A DNA stretch of 64,000 nucleotides from Motilimonas sp. E26. Its GTDB lineage: Bacteria > Pseudomonadota > Gammaproteobacteria > Enterobacterales > CBDFNC01. The position numbers were made by a program, and so were the translations under genes. This document shows positions 41,940 through 52,818 of this stretch, piece after piece; the first letter of the stretch is position 1; each line of letters begins with the position of its first letter. The notes beneath the pieces were generated by a model that saw only the letters and a program-made list of their open reading frames with translations, was not told the DNA's origin and did no database searches. Location: contig NZ_JAIBHJ010000003.1 in NCBI RefSeq assembly GCF_021278025.1, positions 156,887-220,886 on the forward strand, in the 5' to 3' direction.

Positions 41940-42080
41940 TATCTGCGCTTATTTAACTTGAATTCAGTATATTTGACTTAAATAAGCGTTACCGTTGGTG
42001 ACCTGTGTTCCTACTTGGTAACTAAGTTCCTTGTTTTATCGACTCACTCAATTCAACTAATTGTTTTTAAAGGCTTTTAA

Positions 42081-42129
42081 TTGTTACTCTTTGTTACATT
42101 GCAAGGGGTAAGTTTTTGAACTGTAACAA
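42081..42129. promoter_or_regulatory. Candidate operator upstream of the PTS gene
   Basis: TTGTTACA (42091-42098) and TGTAACAA (42122-42129) form perfect 8-bp inverted arms 23 bp apart, and TTGTTACT (42081-42088) adds a third half-site. They lie 100-150 bp upstream of the permease start. The regulator is unknown. The rest of the 289-bp interval 41940-42228 shows a strong ribosome-binding site (GAGGAGAG) and no gene. Confidence 0.45.
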
Positions 42130-42228
42130 GTTTCCATTCCTCAATCCTGTGCTTTAATTAACTCATGCGCTGGGGCCATGTTATATGGCGGCAAAGTCCG
42201 GTGAAATTTTAAATCGAGGAGAGTTGAT

Positions 42229-43737
42229 ATGTTTAAAGCACTGTTTGCAAATCTGCAAAAAGTGGGTAAATCACTGATGCTACCAGTATCAGTGTTACCT
42301 GTTGCAGGTATCCTACTTGGGGTGGGTGCCGCCAAGTTTAGTTTCCTTCCAGATCTTGTTTCCCAGCTAATGATGAACGCGGGTGACTCAGTATTTGGTC
42401 AAATGGCCTTGTTATTTGCTGTGGGTGTGGCGTTAGGCTTCACTAAAAACGACGGTGTTGCTGCATTGGCTGCTATCGTTGGTTTCGGCATTATGAAGGC
42501 AACATTAAGTGTCATGGCGGGGTTAGACTTTAACTCAGCGGTAGAGGCAGCCAAGGCGGCGGGCCAAGTGTTATCGGAAGCCGATTTAGCCACGCTTAAG
42601 GCGGCGATTAGTAAAAACTATGAGACGGGTGTACTTGGCGGTATTTTAGCGGGGTCATTAGCGGCGTGGGCATTTAATCGTTACTACCGTATCCAGTTAC
42701 CTGATTACCTTGGTTTCTTTGCTGGTAAGCGCGCTGTGCCCATTATCACAGGTTTCCTTGCCATCGTATTGGGTGTCGTACTTTCTGTTGTGTGGCCACC
42801 AATTGGTGGCGTGATTGCTACTTTCTCACACTGGGCAGCTAATCAAAACCCAACCGTTGCTTTTGGTATCTACGGTGTGGTTGAGCGTAGTTTGATTCCA
42901 TTCGGCTTACACCACATCTGGAACGTGCCGTTCTTCTTCGAAGCGGGTCAATGTCTCGACTCTTCTGGCGCTGTGCGTAACGGTATCTTAACCTGTTATC
43001 AAGTAGCGGATGACGCATCTCGTGCTGCCGGCAATGGCTTTGGTCAATTAGCGGGTGGTTTCATGTTCAAAATGTATGGTCTGCCTGCAGCGGCGATTGC
43101 CATTTGGCACACAGCAAAACCTGAAAACCGAGCAAAAGTGGGTGGCATTATGGTCTCCGCTGCGCTTACCTCCTTTCTAACAGGTATTACTGAGCCTATC
43201 GAATTTGCTTTCTTATTCGTAGCGCCTGTGCTTTATGCAATCCACGCTGTATTGGCAGGCTCTGCATTTGTATTAACCAATATGTTAGGCATGGTACACG
43301 GTACCTCTTTTTCACACGGTCTAATCGACTTTGTGGTGCTATTCGCTAACTCAAATAAAGGCTGGATGTTCCCATTATTGGGTATGTGCTATGCCGCGCT
43401 TTATTACGTTATCTTCCGGGTCGCTATTGTTAAACTCGATCTAAAAACACCTGGTCGTGAAGATGATGTAGCAGACACAAGCGCCGCGGTAGAAAGTTCT
43501 GAAATGTCTAAAGAGCTAGTCGCTGCCTTTGGTGGTAAAGAGAACATCACCAACCTAGACGCATGCATTACGCGCTTAAGAATCAGCGTAAAAAGTGTTG
43601 ATGCGGTTAACAAAGACCGCCTTAAAGAGCTAGGCGCAAAAGGTGTGGTTGTAGCAGGTGACGGTGTCCAAGCTATTTTTGGTACGCAATCAGATAATTT
43701 AAAAACCGATATGGAAGAGTACATTTCAGGTTTGTAA
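42229..43737 (+). CDS. ptsG: PTS glucose-type EIICB permease
   Basis: The 502-residue protein combines an EIIC membrane domain (about residues 10-400, with [31 protein letters not shown] and [11 protein letters not shown]) and a C-terminal EIIB domain. The phosphorylated Cys446 lies in DACITRLR. Motif content fits glucose/N-acetylglucosamine family permeases; the lack of a fused EIIA, as in E. coli PtsG, favours glucose, but N-acetylglucosamine or another sugar cannot be excluded. It forms a single-gene unit with its own terminator. Confidence 0.92.
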   Translation: MFKALFANLQKVGKSLMLPVSVLPVAGILLGVGAAKFSFLPDLVSQLMMNAGDSVFGQMALLFAVGVALGFTKNDGVAALAAIVGFGIMKATLSVMAGLDFNSAVEAAKAAGQVLSEADLATLKAAISKNYETGVLGGILAGSLAAWAFNRYYRIQLPDYLGFFAGKRAVPIITGFLAIVLGVVLSVVWPPIGGVIATFSHWAANQNPTVAFGIYGVVERSLIPFGLHHIWNVPFFFEAGQCLDSSGAVRNGILTCYQVADDASRAAGNGFGQLAGGFMFKMYGLPAAAIAIWHTAKPENRAKVGGIMVSAALTSFLTGITEPIEFAFLFVAPVLYAIHAVLAGSAFVLTNMLGMVHGTSFSHGLIDFVVLFANSNKGWMFPLLGMCYAALYYVIFRVAIVKLDLKTPGREDDVADTSAAVESSEMSKELVAAFGGKENITNLDACITRLRISVKSVDAVNKDRLKELGAKGVVVAGDGVQAIFGTQSDNLKTDMEEYISGL

Positions 43738-43758
43738 GTTAAACGTAACCTCAATATG

Positions 43759-43785
43759 AAAAAGGAGCCAAATGGCTCCTTTTTT
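43759..43785 (+). terminator. Rho-independent terminator after the PTS gene
   Basis: AAAAAGGAGCC and GGCTCCTTTTTT form a strong stem with an AAAT loop, 22 bp after the stop. Confidence 0.92.
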
Positions 43786-43848
43786 ATTTTTATTTGATTT
43801 ATACTGCGACGCTAATTATTCATGACCGAATTTTCGTGATTACGCATT

Positions 43849-44259
43849 TTGCTTATCCGGTGTTCTTCGCGTTACAGAGCTATTATTTTGTTTAGATTCA
43901 ACGCCCGTTATTTTGTCTGCAGTCTTATACTATTGCTGACCTTAATTGTTATCGCCCTATTTATTCGTGACTCATTTATTCGGCCATTCCTTGGCGATGT
44001 GTTAGTCGTTATTTGGCTGTATTTACTTTTGGTGGCTTGCTTATCTTACTCCAAAAAAAGCATCGCGATATTTGTTTTAGCATTTGCTTGCTCTCTTGAG
44101 GTTTTGCAGTACTTTCAATTAATCAATTTACTCGGGCTACAAGACCACCAAGCCGCGCGGATCATCATTGGCGCAACATTTGATTGGCTGGACTTGGTGG
44201 CTTATGCGTTAGGGATTGGCTTTATTGGTGTATTTGAACGCCTCTTAAATAAGGGATGA
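43849..44259 (+). CDS. DUF2809 family membrane protein
   Basis: A membrane protein of up to 136 residues with three or four hydrophobic helices and the motifs FIRPFLGDVLVVIWLY, LEVLQYFQL and GATFDWLDLVAYALG, typical of DUF2809 (function unknown). The only starts are TTG codons; the one at 43849 is the frame opening, and a second TTG near residue 14-16, just before FRFNARYF, fits the family better. The stop overlaps the next start by 4 bp (ATGA). Confidence 0.78.
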   Translation: MLIRCSSRYRAIILFRFNARYFVCSLILLLTLIVIALFIRDSFIRPFLGDVLVVIWLYLLLVACLSYSKKSIAIFVLAFACSLEVLQYFQLINLLGLQDHQAARIIIGATFDWLDLVAYALGIGFIGVFERLLNKG

Positions 44260-45456
44260 GTATGAGCAATCAGAGCGGTGTAAAAACCCTTTGGATTGGA
44301 TTAATGATCATCGCAGGTGTGTTGTTACTACCTGAATTTTTCATTTTCTTGATATATGTTTCGCTTACGATCTGGATGTTGGCATACTTTACATTGCTGT
44401 TGCCAACTTGCTGGCGGGCTTCTATTTCAGACTCTGATGCATGGAAGTGCTGGTTTGCCTTTACCGTATCATTATATTTTTTATTGGGTTGTTGTTGGTT
44501 ATTTGAGCTTAGTATTTTGGGATTTAGCGTGCATGGATGGTTTTATTATTTCATCATGTTAATGACTGTTCCTTGGCTCTCCTCGTACTTTCTGTTCCAC
44601 ACTGGCGCATATATTGATATTGCTTCTAGTGGCCGGTATTTGAGATGTCGAGATTGGATTTACTATGATGGTAGATCAATCCCCGCTATTGCTTATAACT
44701 TTAGATCGTTAGATGTGGAAGGTGAAAATAACCTATCTGGTTATGGGACTGATGGCGTTGATATTTTTTTCAAAGGTGAAACAGTATTAGGTGCTGAACC
44801 TCGTTCATTTAGGTGCTGAACCTCGTTCATTTAGGTGTTTATCCGAGTCAGGAAATGGTTATTGGTGTGATCGGCAACGAGTTTATTTTGAAGGTCAAGT
44901 CCTTGAAAATGCAAAACCAGATTTCTTTTCAGTCATGAATCTGCAGAATCAGAGTATATTTGGCCATTGTCAGGGGGTACTGTATGTAGGTGCCAACTGC
45001 ATTCCAGAAGTCGATTTAGCAACCTTTCACTTTCTTGTTGATCATTGGTTGTTTGCTAAAGATAAATCCAATGTTTACGCTATTTATGACAACAAACTCA
45101 GAGTAATAGATGTCGATGTTTCCAGCTTTAAGATATTTGAAGGCGGAATAATAGTTAGAGATAATTTGCGTGCTTTTGTTGTTATCTCAGGCGCTGTACT
45201 TAAAATTATCCCTGATGCGGATTTACATACCTTAACGCTACTAGACTGCGGTTATGTTAAAGATAAGTACCGCGTTTACTATCATGATGTTGGTTTAGAC
45301 GATCAAATATTAATTAGTAGTGCAGATCCTGCTTCATTCGTTGTTACAGACTATGAGTCAACGATTTCTGATAGCCTAAATGTCGATGCTAAAGATAAAT
45401 TTGGACATTACTATCGAGGTATTTTGCTAAGAAATACGCTGATAGAAGATGAGTGA
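44256..45456 (+). pseudogene. DKNYY-repeat membrane protein gene, split by a 22-bp tandem duplication
   Basis: Two frames together encode one protein of about 390 residues. The first (44256-44819) has three membrane helices and the start of a soluble domain; the second (from about 44812 to 45456) continues it, with repeats such as YWCDRQRVYFEGQVLENAKPDFF, WLFAKDKSNVYAIYDNKLR and YVKDKYRVYYHD (DKNYY-type beta repeats). Both frames read GAEPRSFRC at the junction, because a 22-bp unit is present twice there. Deleting one copy joins the frames exactly. As written the product stops after residue 187. It may be a recent lesion, a reversible switch, or an assembly error. Confidence 0.85.
44789..44832. 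repeat. 22-bp perfect tandem duplication causing a frameshift
   Basis: The unit at 44789-44810 is repeated exactly at 44811-44832, and its first five bases follow again. Since 22 is not a multiple of three, the reading frame shifts inside the DKNYY gene. Confidence 0.95.
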
Positions 45457-45556
45457 GGTACTCTGATTTGATGATCATCACGGAGCACATTGGGCTGGCT
45501 TGCTTTTACTGCAACCTTAATATCTAATAAGTCAAATTTTAATCACCTAGGGCGTA

Positions 45557-45778
45557 ATGTTGAGTTATTACATGCTGGCAGGCTGTGTGTACTTTTCGCT
45601 GCTGTGCGCAATTGCTGCGCACAAAAAAAATCGTCATGTTTTATTGTGGGCGATGGGCGGTGCTTTGGGTGGGTTAATTACTTTTACTACATTAGTGCTT
45701 AGCGCTAACGTGTGCCGCCAATGTGGGCGCTCTACACGCGCTTCATATTGTGCTCATTGTGGATTTCATAACCCTTAG
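45557..45778 (+). CDS. Small membrane protein with C-terminal zinc ribbon
   Basis: A 73-residue protein with two hydrophobic helices (about 3-20 and 31-49) and a C-terminal CRQCGRSTRASYCAHCG knuckle (two CxxC pairs). The combination of two helices and a cytoplasmic or periplasmic zinc ribbon suggests a small regulator or adaptor of membrane proteins, but no family is recognised. It follows the split DKNYY gene by about 100 bp. Confidence 0.65.
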   Translation: MLSYYMLAGCVYFSLLCAIAAHKKNRHVLLWAMGGALGGLITFTTLVLSANVCRQCGRSTRASYCAHCGFHNP

Positions 45779-45866
45779 TAACTCTCTCTGTTTTTCTTAT
45801 CGAGAATCTGAGCTAATTCCCACCTCGCTGCGTATCAAGTATTTTAGTCGTGATATAAGGCTCATT

Positions 45867-46034
45867 ATGTTCGCTTGGTTATTTGGCCCCCCTGAAGCGC
45901 GTTTGCGCAAACAATACGATGCAAAACTTGAGCAAGCCATGCTGGCACAGCGCCGTGGTGATATGAAGTCCTTTGCTTTTCTTAGCCAAGAAGCAGAAGG
46001 GATTTGGAAAAAAATAGAAGCTTTTGAAAAATAG
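45867..46034 (+). CDS. DUF6435-type short protein
   Basis: A 55-residue protein, MFAWLFGPPEARLRKQYDAK followed by LEQAMLAQRRGDMKSFAFLSQ, helical and charged. The pattern (FxxLFxxPExxLxKxYxxKLExAMxAQRxGD) is that of a widespread short family of unknown function, DUF6435. AAGG lies eight bases before the ATG, and a bidirectional terminator follows. The frame opens much earlier (45723) but only this part is family-like. Confidence 0.78.
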   Translation: MFAWLFGPPEARLRKQYDAKLEQAMLAQRRGDMKSFAFLSQEAEGIWKKIEAFEK

Positions 46035-46044
46035 TCTTAAATGT

Positions 46045-46072
46045 AAAAAACCTCGCATCGGCGAGGTTTTTT
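46045..46072. terminator. Bidirectional terminator between DUF6435 and trpA
   Basis: AAAAAACCTCGC and GCGAGGTTTTTT with an ATCG loop serve both convergent transcripts; the trpA stop is 25 bp away. Confidence 0.92.
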
Positions 46073-46097
46073 GTTTCAGCAATATAACTTTGTGCGA

Positions 46098-46907
46098 TTA
46101 TTTTTGCGTGGCTGCTTTCATGCTGCGGATGAAGCTATCCATTTCAGCTAGTAGTGCGGCTTCATCATTTAAATTACGCTCAATGATTTTCACTACTGCT
46201 GAGCCGGAAATTGCGCCAGCAGCACCCGCTGCAATCGCCTCTTGTACTTGTGCTGGCTCTGAGATACCAAAGCCAAGTAGTGCGGGCGGTGCTTGGTATT
46301 TATTCAGGTTGGCCAATAAACTTTCTACTGGTTTACCCGCTTTGGTTTCCGCGCCTGTCACGCCCGCGCGGCTCAGTAGGTAAGTGTAACCACCGCCGTA
46401 TTTACCCACTAGCTCCATGGTTTGCTCATCGCCATTTGGCGGTGCAATAAATATAGGGTGAATATTATATTTTGCCGCCGCTTCACGATAAGGCGCGCTT
46501 TCTTCCACTGGCACATCGGCAATTAACAGCGAATCAACACCGACTTCGGCGCAGCGCTGATAAAAGCGATCAATGCCGTTGCTGAATACCAAATTGGCAT
46601 AAAGCAGTAAGCCAATCGGCAGCTCAGGGTACTTAGCGCGAATTTCCGCGAGCATTTCAAAACAGTTGTCTGGGTTGGTGCCGTTTTCCAATGCGCGGGT
46701 TGACGCATCTTGAATAGTTGGGCCATCGGCAACGGGGTCGGAAAAAGGAATACCCAGTTCAAGGGCGTCAGCGCCAGCAGCGACTAAGCAATCAACAATT
46801 TTTAATGATAGCTCGCGTGTTGGGTCGCCAAGGGCGATAAAGGGCACAAATGCACCTTGGTTTTTCTCTGCTAATGCTGCAAAGCAATTTTCATAACGTT
46901 GGCTCAT
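46098..46907 (-). CDS. trpA: Tryptophan synthase alpha chain
   Basis: TrpA cleaves indole-3-glycerol phosphate to indole and G3P and channels indole to TrpB. The 269-residue TIM-barrel protein has [26 protein letters not shown] with the catalytic Glu and Asp region, and [10 protein letters not shown]. The start overlaps the trpB stop by one base. It is the last gene of the trp operon. Confidence 0.98.
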   Translation of the reverse strand: MSQRYENCFAALAEKNQGAFVPFIALGDPTRELSLKIVDCLVAAGADALELGIPFSDPVADGPTIQDASTRALENGTNPDNCFEMLAEIRAKYPELPIGLLLYANLVFSNGIDRFYQRCAEVGVDSLLIADVPVEESAPYREAAAKYNIHPIFIAPPNGDEQTMELVGKYGGGYTYLLSRAGVTGAETKAGKPVESLLANLNKYQAPPALLGFGISEPAQVQEAIAAGAAGAISGSAVVKIIERNLNDEAALLAEMDSFIRSMKAATQK

Positions 46908-48094
46908 TACATTAATCCTTTTTCTTCAAATAGCTCAGCCACTGTGAAGATGTCTTTATCTCCTCGGCCAGACAAGTTCACTATGATGCTTTGCTCTTTA
47001 TCGTCTTGTTCAATGATTTTTAAGGCATAAGCAAGGGCATGCGCCGATTCAAGGGCGGGGATAATCCCCTCTTTTCGTGCTAGCTCGTGAAATGCGGCTA
47101 ATGCTTCATCATCGGTGACTGACTCATATTGCGCGCGGCCAATGGCGTGTAGATGTGCGTGTTGCGGGCCAACGGATGGAAAGTCTAAACCGGCCGATAC
47201 CGAGTAAGACTCTTCCACTTGACCAAACTGGTCTTGCATCATCATTGATGCCATACCGAAGAAAATACCTTTGCGACCGTGACGCAATGGCGCGCCGTGT
47301 TGCGGGGTATCAATGCCTTTACCTGCTGGCTCTACGCCAATTAATTGCACGTTTTCATCTTCGATAAAGTCAGCGAAGATACCAATAGCATTGGAGCCAC
47401 CGCCCACACAGGCAATCACTTTATCAGGTAATACGCCTTCTTTTTTCAGATGCTGGGCTTTCGCTTCTTCGCCGATCACGCGTTGGAATTCACGAACGAT
47501 GGTTGGGAAAGGGTGAGGACCCGCTGCGGTGCCCAGTAGATAATGGGCTCTGTCGTAACTAGCGGTCCAATCACGCAGTGCTTCGTTACAGGCATCTTTT
47601 AACGTTGATGAGCCAGACGTGACCGGGATCACTTCAGCGCCCATTAGTTTCATACGAAACACGTTTGGCTTCTGGCGCTCACAGTCTTTTGCGCCCATGT
47701 AAACTTTACATTTTAACCCCAATAGCGCACATGCTAATGCAGTGGCCACGCCGTGTTGACCAGCGCCGGTTTCGGCGATGATCTCAGATTTACCCATGCG
47801 TTTTGCTAACAACGCTTGGCCTAGCACTTGGTTCGTTTTATGAGCGCCGCCGTGTAATAAATCTTCACGTTTTAGGTAAAGCTTGGTTTTTTTACCTTTG
47901 GTTAGGTTTTGGCAAAGCGTTAGTGGAGTAGGGCGACCAGCATATTCGGTCAGTAACTCTCTAAACTCAGCAATAAACTCAGGATCGTTTTGTGCCTTAA
48001 TAAACTCTTCTTCAAGTTGGTTCAAGGCTGGCATTAGAATTTGTGGCACAAACATGCCACCAAATTCACCAAAATACGGGTCTAATTTACTCAT
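46907..48094 (-). CDS. trpB: Tryptophan synthase beta chain
   Basis: TrpB is the PLP enzyme that joins indole and serine. The 395-residue protein carries the PLP lysine motif [15 protein letters not shown] (Lys near residue 87), the phosphate loop GGGSNAIG and the conserved [12 protein letters not shown]. Length matches E. coli (397). It lies 22 bp after trpCF. Confidence 0.98.
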   Translation of the reverse strand: MSKLDPYFGEFGGMFVPQILMPALNQLEEEFIKAQNDPEFIAEFRELLTEYAGRPTPLTLCQNLTKGKKTKLYLKREDLLHGGAHKTNQVLGQALLAKRMGKSEIIAETGAGQHGVATALACALLGLKCKVYMGAKDCERQKPNVFRMKLMGAEVIPVTSGSSTLKDACNEALRDWTASYDRAHYLLGTAAGPHPFPTIVREFQRVIGEEAKAQHLKKEGVLPDKVIACVGGGSNAIGIFADFIEDENVQLIGVEPAGKGIDTPQHGAPLRHGRKGIFFGMASMMMQDQFGQVEESYSVSAGLDFPSVGPQHAHLHAIGRAQYESVTDDEALAAFHELARKEGIIPALESAHALAYALKIIEQDDKEQSIIVNLSGRGDKDIFTVAELFEEKGLM

Positions 48095-48116
48095 CTTTTC
48101 GCCTTAATTCGTTATT

Positions 48117-49505
48117 TTAATACTGTCTAATAGCGGCAAATGCGCTGTCTAATTTCTGTTTGTCTTTAATCCCTGGCGCTGACTCAACACCTGAATTCAG
48201 ATCGAGCCCTAAGCAATCTTGATGGGCCGCGTGTTGCGCATTCTCTGGGGTAATCCCCCCTGCGAGCATCAGATTGCTTTTGTTTTGTTTGGCTAAAATT
48301 TGCCAGTCAAACGCTTGCCCAGTACCACCCGATTGCGCGGCGGTGCGCGTGTCGAACAATTGCATGTCAGCAGTTGGGCATAACTGTGGCTCGCTACCAT
48401 CAATGCCAATGGCTTTCCAGATGGCGCAACCGGCAGGTAATAGCGGGCGCAAGGTGGCAATGTAAGTTTGGTCTTCGTCGCCGTGTAGCTGCACTGCGTT
48501 TAACCCTAAGGCCTTTGCGTGCTCTGCCACTGCGTTAACATCATGATTTTGAAACACGCCCACGTATTCAAGGGGGGCAGCCATCATGATAGTTTTGGCT
48601 TGCTCAAGGTTGACGCAGCGCGGCGATTTTTCAACAAAAATCAAGCCGCCTAATACCGCGCCAGCACTGTAAACATTGGCGGCATCGGTCGCTGAAGTTA
48701 AGCCACACACTTTGTTATTGCCTAAAATAAGCTTGCGACAAGCCAGCTCAACGTTGTCTTGCGACATAATCGAGCTGCCGACTAAAAAGCCTTTAGCAAA
48801 ATGGCGCAGCTCTTTCACTTGGTCGTGATGGTAAATACCCGACTCACAGATCACCACTTTACCTTCAGGAACCAATGGAGAAAGCGCTTTGGTGCGGTTT
48901 AAATCGGTGCTGAGATCGCGCAGGTTACGGTTGTTGATGCCGTAAATGCGTACATCGAGAGCCAAAGCTCGCGCCATCTCTTGTTCGTTACTGACTTCCG
49001 TGAGTATGCCCATGTTGTAGCTATGAGCGACTTTAGCCAGGGCGATATATTCCTCATCAGATAACACCGATAGCATGAGTAACACGGCATCGGCTTGGTA
49101 CAAGCGTGCCAGCTTGATTTGATAAGCGTCGATAACGAAATCTTTACAGATCACAGGTTGTGTCACTTGATTGCGCACTTGAGTGACATAATCAAATTGA
49201 CCTTGGAAGTACTTCTCATCGGTTAATACCGAAATTGCGCTGGCGTGATTTTTATAGGCGCTAGCGATTAAATCCAAGTCGAAATCTTCACGGATCAAAC
49301 CTTTAGAAGGCGAAGCTTTTTTACACTCTAAGATAAAGTGGGTGCCCGGCGCTTCAAGGGCGGCGTAAAAGTCGCGCTCTGTTGGCTTAAGCAGGTGTTC
49401 AAATTCAGCTAACGGCTGGCTTGCTTTGCGCGCTTCAACCCAAACTTTCTTATCATCAATAATTTTACCTAAAATGGTATTTTCAAGTTCTGATTGCATT
49501 AGCAT
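48117..49505 (-). CDS. trpCF: Bifunctional indole-3-glycerol-phosphate synthase / phosphoribosylanthranilate isomerase
   Basis: A fused protein of 462 residues: TrpC (about 1-258, with LECKKASPSKGLIREDFD, VLLMLSVLSDEEY and VICESGIY) followed by TrpF (about 259-462, with KVCGLTSATDA, AVQLHGDEDQ and GLDLNSGVESAPGIKD). It converts phosphoribosylanthranilate to CdRP and on to indole glycerol phosphate. The fusion is the usual one in enteric and Shewanella-type bacteria. It overlaps trpD by 7 bp; a second ATG two codons in is also possible. Confidence 0.97.
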   Translation of the reverse strand: MLMQSELENTILGKIIDDKKVWVEARKASQPLAEFEHLLKPTERDFYAALEAPGTHFILECKKASPSKGLIREDFDLDLIASAYKNHASAISVLTDEKYFQGQFDYVTQVRNQVTQPVICKDFVIDAYQIKLARLYQADAVLLMLSVLSDEEYIALAKVAHSYNMGILTEVSNEQEMARALALDVRIYGINNRNLRDLSTDLNRTKALSPLVPEGKVVICESGIYHHDQVKELRHFAKGFLVGSSIMSQDNVELACRKLILGNNKVCGLTSATDAANVYSAGAVLGGLIFVEKSPRCVNLEQAKTIMMAAPLEYVGVFQNHDVNAVAEHAKALGLNAVQLHGDEDQTYIATLRPLLPAGCAIWKAIGIDGSEPQLCPTADMQLFDTRTAAQSGGTGQAFDWQILAKQNKSNLMLAGGITPENAQHAAHQDCLGLDLNSGVESAPGIKDKQKLDSAFAAIRQY

Positions 49506-50506
49506 TGGCTCATCTCCGCCAGTTTGTTTACTAAGGCCAGCGGCTCACCGCTATTCATGGCGGCGAGGGCAAGCTCTGCGCCGTGCTTAAAGTTATCGGC
49601 TTTACCATTGAGCACTAACAGCGCGGCAACGTTAATCGCTACTGCACTTTGTTGGCCCGGTGTGCCTTTGCCTTGGAGTATTTTTTCAATAATGGCTTTG
49701 TTTTCTGCTGGTGTGCCGCCAAAGATCGCCTCGATTGGGTACTCTTCAAGGCCAAAATCAGCCGGCGTGACTGTGTATTCTTTAATAATGCCATCTTGCA
49801 ATTCAGCTACTTGCGTTGGGCCATGAAGGGCAAACTCATCCAGCCCTGAGCCATGAACCACCATCACGCGCTTCATGCCTAAGGTTTTATGCACCTGTGC
49901 AATGGGGCGCAGTAAGCTTGGGTCGTAAACGCCATTAAGCTCTGTTTGTGGCCGAGCAGGATTCACCAGTGGGCCTAGTACATTAAAAATGGTGCGGGTT
50001 TTTAGGGCGGCGCGAACCGGGCCGGCAAAGCGCATGCCGGCGTGATATTGCGGCGCAAAAATAAAGCAGACATTTAGCTCATCTAAACAAGCTCTGGCCA
50101 CTTCGGGGCTCATATCAATGTTGATGCCAAAGGCGCTAAGTAAATCAGAAGCGCCTGATTTACTTGATACACTGCGACTGCCGTGTTTACACACCTTTAG
50201 ACCACAGGCAGCGCCAACAAAGGCGCTGGCGGTTGAAATATTGATGGTGCCAAAGCCGTCACCGCCGGTACCGACTATATCGGTGAAGGCATAATCAGGG
50301 CGAGGGAAGTCTTTCGCGCTTTCCAGTAAGGCTGACGCTGCGCCGGTAATTTCCTCTGGCGTTTCGCCTTTGAGTTTTAATGCGGTTAATACCGACGATA
50401 AAACAATCGGGTCCACTTCGCCTTTGATGACTTCACGGAAAAACTCATGGCTTTGCTCAGCGCTGATGTTTTTTCCATCGAGTAGTGTTTCTAACATATT
50501 GCTCAT
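49499..50506 (-). CDS. trpD: Anthranilate phosphoribosyltransferase
   Basis: TrpD attaches PRPP-derived phosphoribose to anthranilate. The 335-residue protein is separate from TrpG (E. coli has them fused). It has the PRPP motif VGTGGDGFGTINISTA near residue 80, KHGSRSVSSKSGASDLL and the FNVLGPLVNPA segment. It lies 10 bp after trpG. Confidence 0.97.
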   Translation of the reverse strand: MSNMLETLLDGKNISAEQSHEFFREVIKGEVDPIVLSSVLTALKLKGETPEEITGAASALLESAKDFPRPDYAFTDIVGTGGDGFGTINISTASAFVGAACGLKVCKHGSRSVSSKSGASDLLSAFGINIDMSPEVARACLDELNVCFIFAPQYHAGMRFAGPVRAALKTRTIFNVLGPLVNPARPQTELNGVYDPSLLRPIAQVHKTLGMKRVMVVHGSGLDEFALHGPTQVAELQDGIIKEYTVTPADFGLEEYPIEAIFGGTPAENKAIIEKILQGKGTPGQQSAVAINVAALLVLNGKADNFKHGAELALAAMNSGEPLALVNKLAEMSQC

Positions 50507-50516
50507 TGTGCTGTCC

Positions 50517-51125
50517 TTAGCTCGCTGGCTGCGAAATGAGATCTAAACTGGCTTCAAGCAGCTTAGCGCCTTCGCTGGTCAAAATAGACTCGGGGTGGAA
50601 TTGAAACCCGATCACCCGATCTTGCTCTTGATAAATAGCCATGGGCATGTCGTTAAAGCTGGCGACAATTTTAAGGCTATCGGGCACAAAAGTCCCGACT
50701 AAAGAATGGTAACGTGCTACCGGTAAGGGCTGAGTTAACCCGGCGAACATACGATTGCCGCAGTGATTAATGTCAGACGATTTACCGTGCATAATTTCTT
50801 CTGCTGGGCCAACAATGCCGCCATAGTGTTCAATTAAGGCTTGATGGCCTAAACATATGCCCAAAATAGGTACTTCACCACGACACAATTGGATCAACTC
50901 CGGCATGCAACCTGCTTCAGATGGACAGCCGGGGCCGGGTGATAATACCAGAACCGAGTCTGGGATAGCGTCTATCTCAGCTTTAATTTTGCTGGCATCC
51001 ACGCTGTTGCGATAGATTTTGACTGGGTGGCCTAAGCTGCGAAATTGATCCACTAGGTTGTAAGTAAATGAATCAAAATTATCCAGTAACACAATGGTGT
51101 AAAGGCTTTGATTTGAATTAGACAT
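50517..51125 (-). CDS. trpG: Anthranilate synthase component II (glutamine amidotransferase)
   Basis: TrpG supplies ammonia from glutamine to TrpE. The 202-residue class I amidotransferase has [13 protein letters not shown] at the start, the nucleophile Cys in [12 protein letters not shown] and the His/Glu pair in [12 protein letters not shown] chose the ATG at 51125, which overlaps the trpE stop by 8 bp, over a frame start 13 codons upstream. TrpG is free-standing here, not fused to TrpD. Confidence 0.97.
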   Translation of the reverse strand: MSNSNQSLYTIVLLDNFDSFTYNLVDQFRSLGHPVKIYRNSVDASKIKAEIDAIPDSVLVLSPGPGCPSEAGCMPELIQLCRGEVPILGICLGHQALIEHYGGIVGPAEEIMHGKSSDINHCGNRMFAGLTQPLPVARYHSLVGTFVPDSLKIVASFNDMPMAIYQEQDRVIGFQFHPESILTSEGAKLLEASLDLISQPAS

Positions 51126-52710
51126 TGCTAACCGCCTCCAATGTAGTGCCGTGCGCTTGGGCAATGGCGTTTAACACGGCCGCGGCTTTGCTGCGGGTTT
51201 CATCTGCTTCTGCTTGGGGTTTTGAGTCATAAACCACCCCCGCGCCTGCTTGCACATGGGCGACTTGGTTTTGTACAAAAGCGGAGCGGATCACGATACA
51301 CGTGTCCATTTCGCCTTGACCGGTTAAGTAACCTACGGCGCCGCCATAGCTGCCGCGGCGCTGTTGTTCTGTTTGACGAATCAGCTCTGAAGCGCGAATT
51401 TTCGGCGCGCCGGTTAAGGTACCCATATTCATACAAGCCTGATAGGCGTGCAGCGCGTCTAAGTCACTGCGCAGTTTACCCACCACCCGTGACACTAAAT
51501 GCATCACATGGCTGTAACGGTCAACTTTGAGTAAGTCGGCCACATGGCGAGTGCCGGGCTCGGAAATGCGCGCCACATCGTTACGTGCTAAATCCACTAA
51601 CATTAAATGCTCAGACATTTCTTTTTTATCAAGGCGTAGCTCTAATTCAATGCGGCCATCAAGGTCTTTATTGATGCTGCCATCGGGATTAAAACCACGA
51701 CGACGGGTGCCTGCAATCGGGTAGATTTCTACGTCATTAGACTGGTGGCAGTACTTAATCGCACTTTCTGGTGACGCGCCAAACAACACAAAATCACGGT
51801 CGTTTAAATAAAACATATAAGGGCTAGGGTTGGTTTCTTTTAACTTACCGTAAGCGCTTAATGAACATGGGCACTCCAGTGAGAAGCTACGTGAAGGTAC
51901 CACTTGAAAGATATCACCCTTGCGGATATAGCTTTTCAGGGTTTCAACCTGACGGCAAAACTCAACATCAGAAACATCAACGCTGACCTTGCTGGTCACG
52001 ATATCGGTGGTGGTAATGGGCTGAGAGGTAAAGTTTTCACAGAGAGTAGCGATGTCTTGCAGGCGTTGTTCGATGTTGGCTTGGTTGGCTTGACTATTTG
52101 GCCCGCTAAACACTGAACCTATCAACTCACATTGTTGTTGCTGGTGGTCTTGCAGCAGCAAGGTTTCAGCGACATAAAATAGGTAATCTGGGCATTGATT
52201 GGTGCCGTTTGGCACGTCTGGCAAACTTTCAAAGGTGCCGATAAAGTCATAAGAAAACGCGCCGCCGATAAACAAAGCCTCATTTAAGTCGGACTCGGTT
52301 TTCACTGTGTTGATGATGGTGCGTAGGCCGTCCACTGGGGAATGAGACTTTAATCGAGTGTCTTCGTCTGAATCTCTATCTGGCGCTGGGAAGGTTAATG
52401 TTAAACGGCGTTCATTGAGTTCAACTGCCACGTTTGATTCAAACTGCTCAGTTAAAAATACCAACAAGTTATAGCCATTATCCGTTAACGCTTCCATGGT
52501 CACGTTTAAGCCGTGGCAAGCAATGCGCACAGCGGCATCAAGTAGCATTAAACTTTTTAAGTCGGCTTTACTGTCTATTTCTGCGGAATCGAGTAGCAAG
52601 CTGTTATCACCGGGGCGGCTCAAGGCTTGGTATAATGGCAGCGATTCCGTGCTGTATTGGCTGTGCCTGCGTAAGGTGGCAAGTTCGCCTGTGTATCCTG
52701 ATGTATTCAT
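51118..52710 (-). CDS. trpE: Anthranilate synthase component I
   Basis: TrpE converts chorismate to anthranilate. The 530-residue protein has the Trp feedback motif SLLLDSAE near residue 38-45 and the chorismate-binding C-terminal half with [24 protein letters not shown]-type [16 protein letters not shown], and [15 protein letters not shown]. Feedback inhibition by tryptophan is therefore expected. GGAG precedes the ATG. It is the first structural gene behind the trpL attenuator. Confidence 0.97.
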   Translation of the reverse strand: MNTSGYTGELATLRRHSQYSTESLPLYQALSRPGDNSLLLDSAEIDSKADLKSLMLLDAAVRIACHGLNVTMEALTDNGYNLLVFLTEQFESNVAVELNERRLTLTFPAPDRDSDEDTRLKSHSPVDGLRTIINTVKTESDLNEALFIGGAFSYDFIGTFESLPDVPNGTNQCPDYLFYVAETLLLQDHQQQQCELIGSVFSGPNSQANQANIEQRLQDIATLCENFTSQPITTTDIVTSKVSVDVSDVEFCRQVETLKSYIRKGDIFQVVPSRSFSLECPCSLSAYGKLKETNPSPYMFYLNDRDFVLFGASPESAIKYCHQSNDVEIYPIAGTRRRGFNPDGSINKDLDGRIELELRLDKKEMSEHLMLVDLARNDVARISEPGTRHVADLLKVDRYSHVMHLVSRVVGKLRSDLDALHAYQACMNMGTLTGAPKIRASELIRQTEQQRRGSYGGAVGYLTGQGEMDTCIVIRSAFVQNQVAHVQAGAGVVYDSKPQAEADETRSKAAAVLNAIAQAHGTTLEAVSNV

Positions 52711-52818
52711 TTTAACTCCGATATAATTAACATTTTGTTTTTATAGGGTTTAGTTGTTAATTCACCATCGCCAATTGTGTTTTTTTACCTGTATTTGCAT
52801 TTCAACCGTCCTGATACG

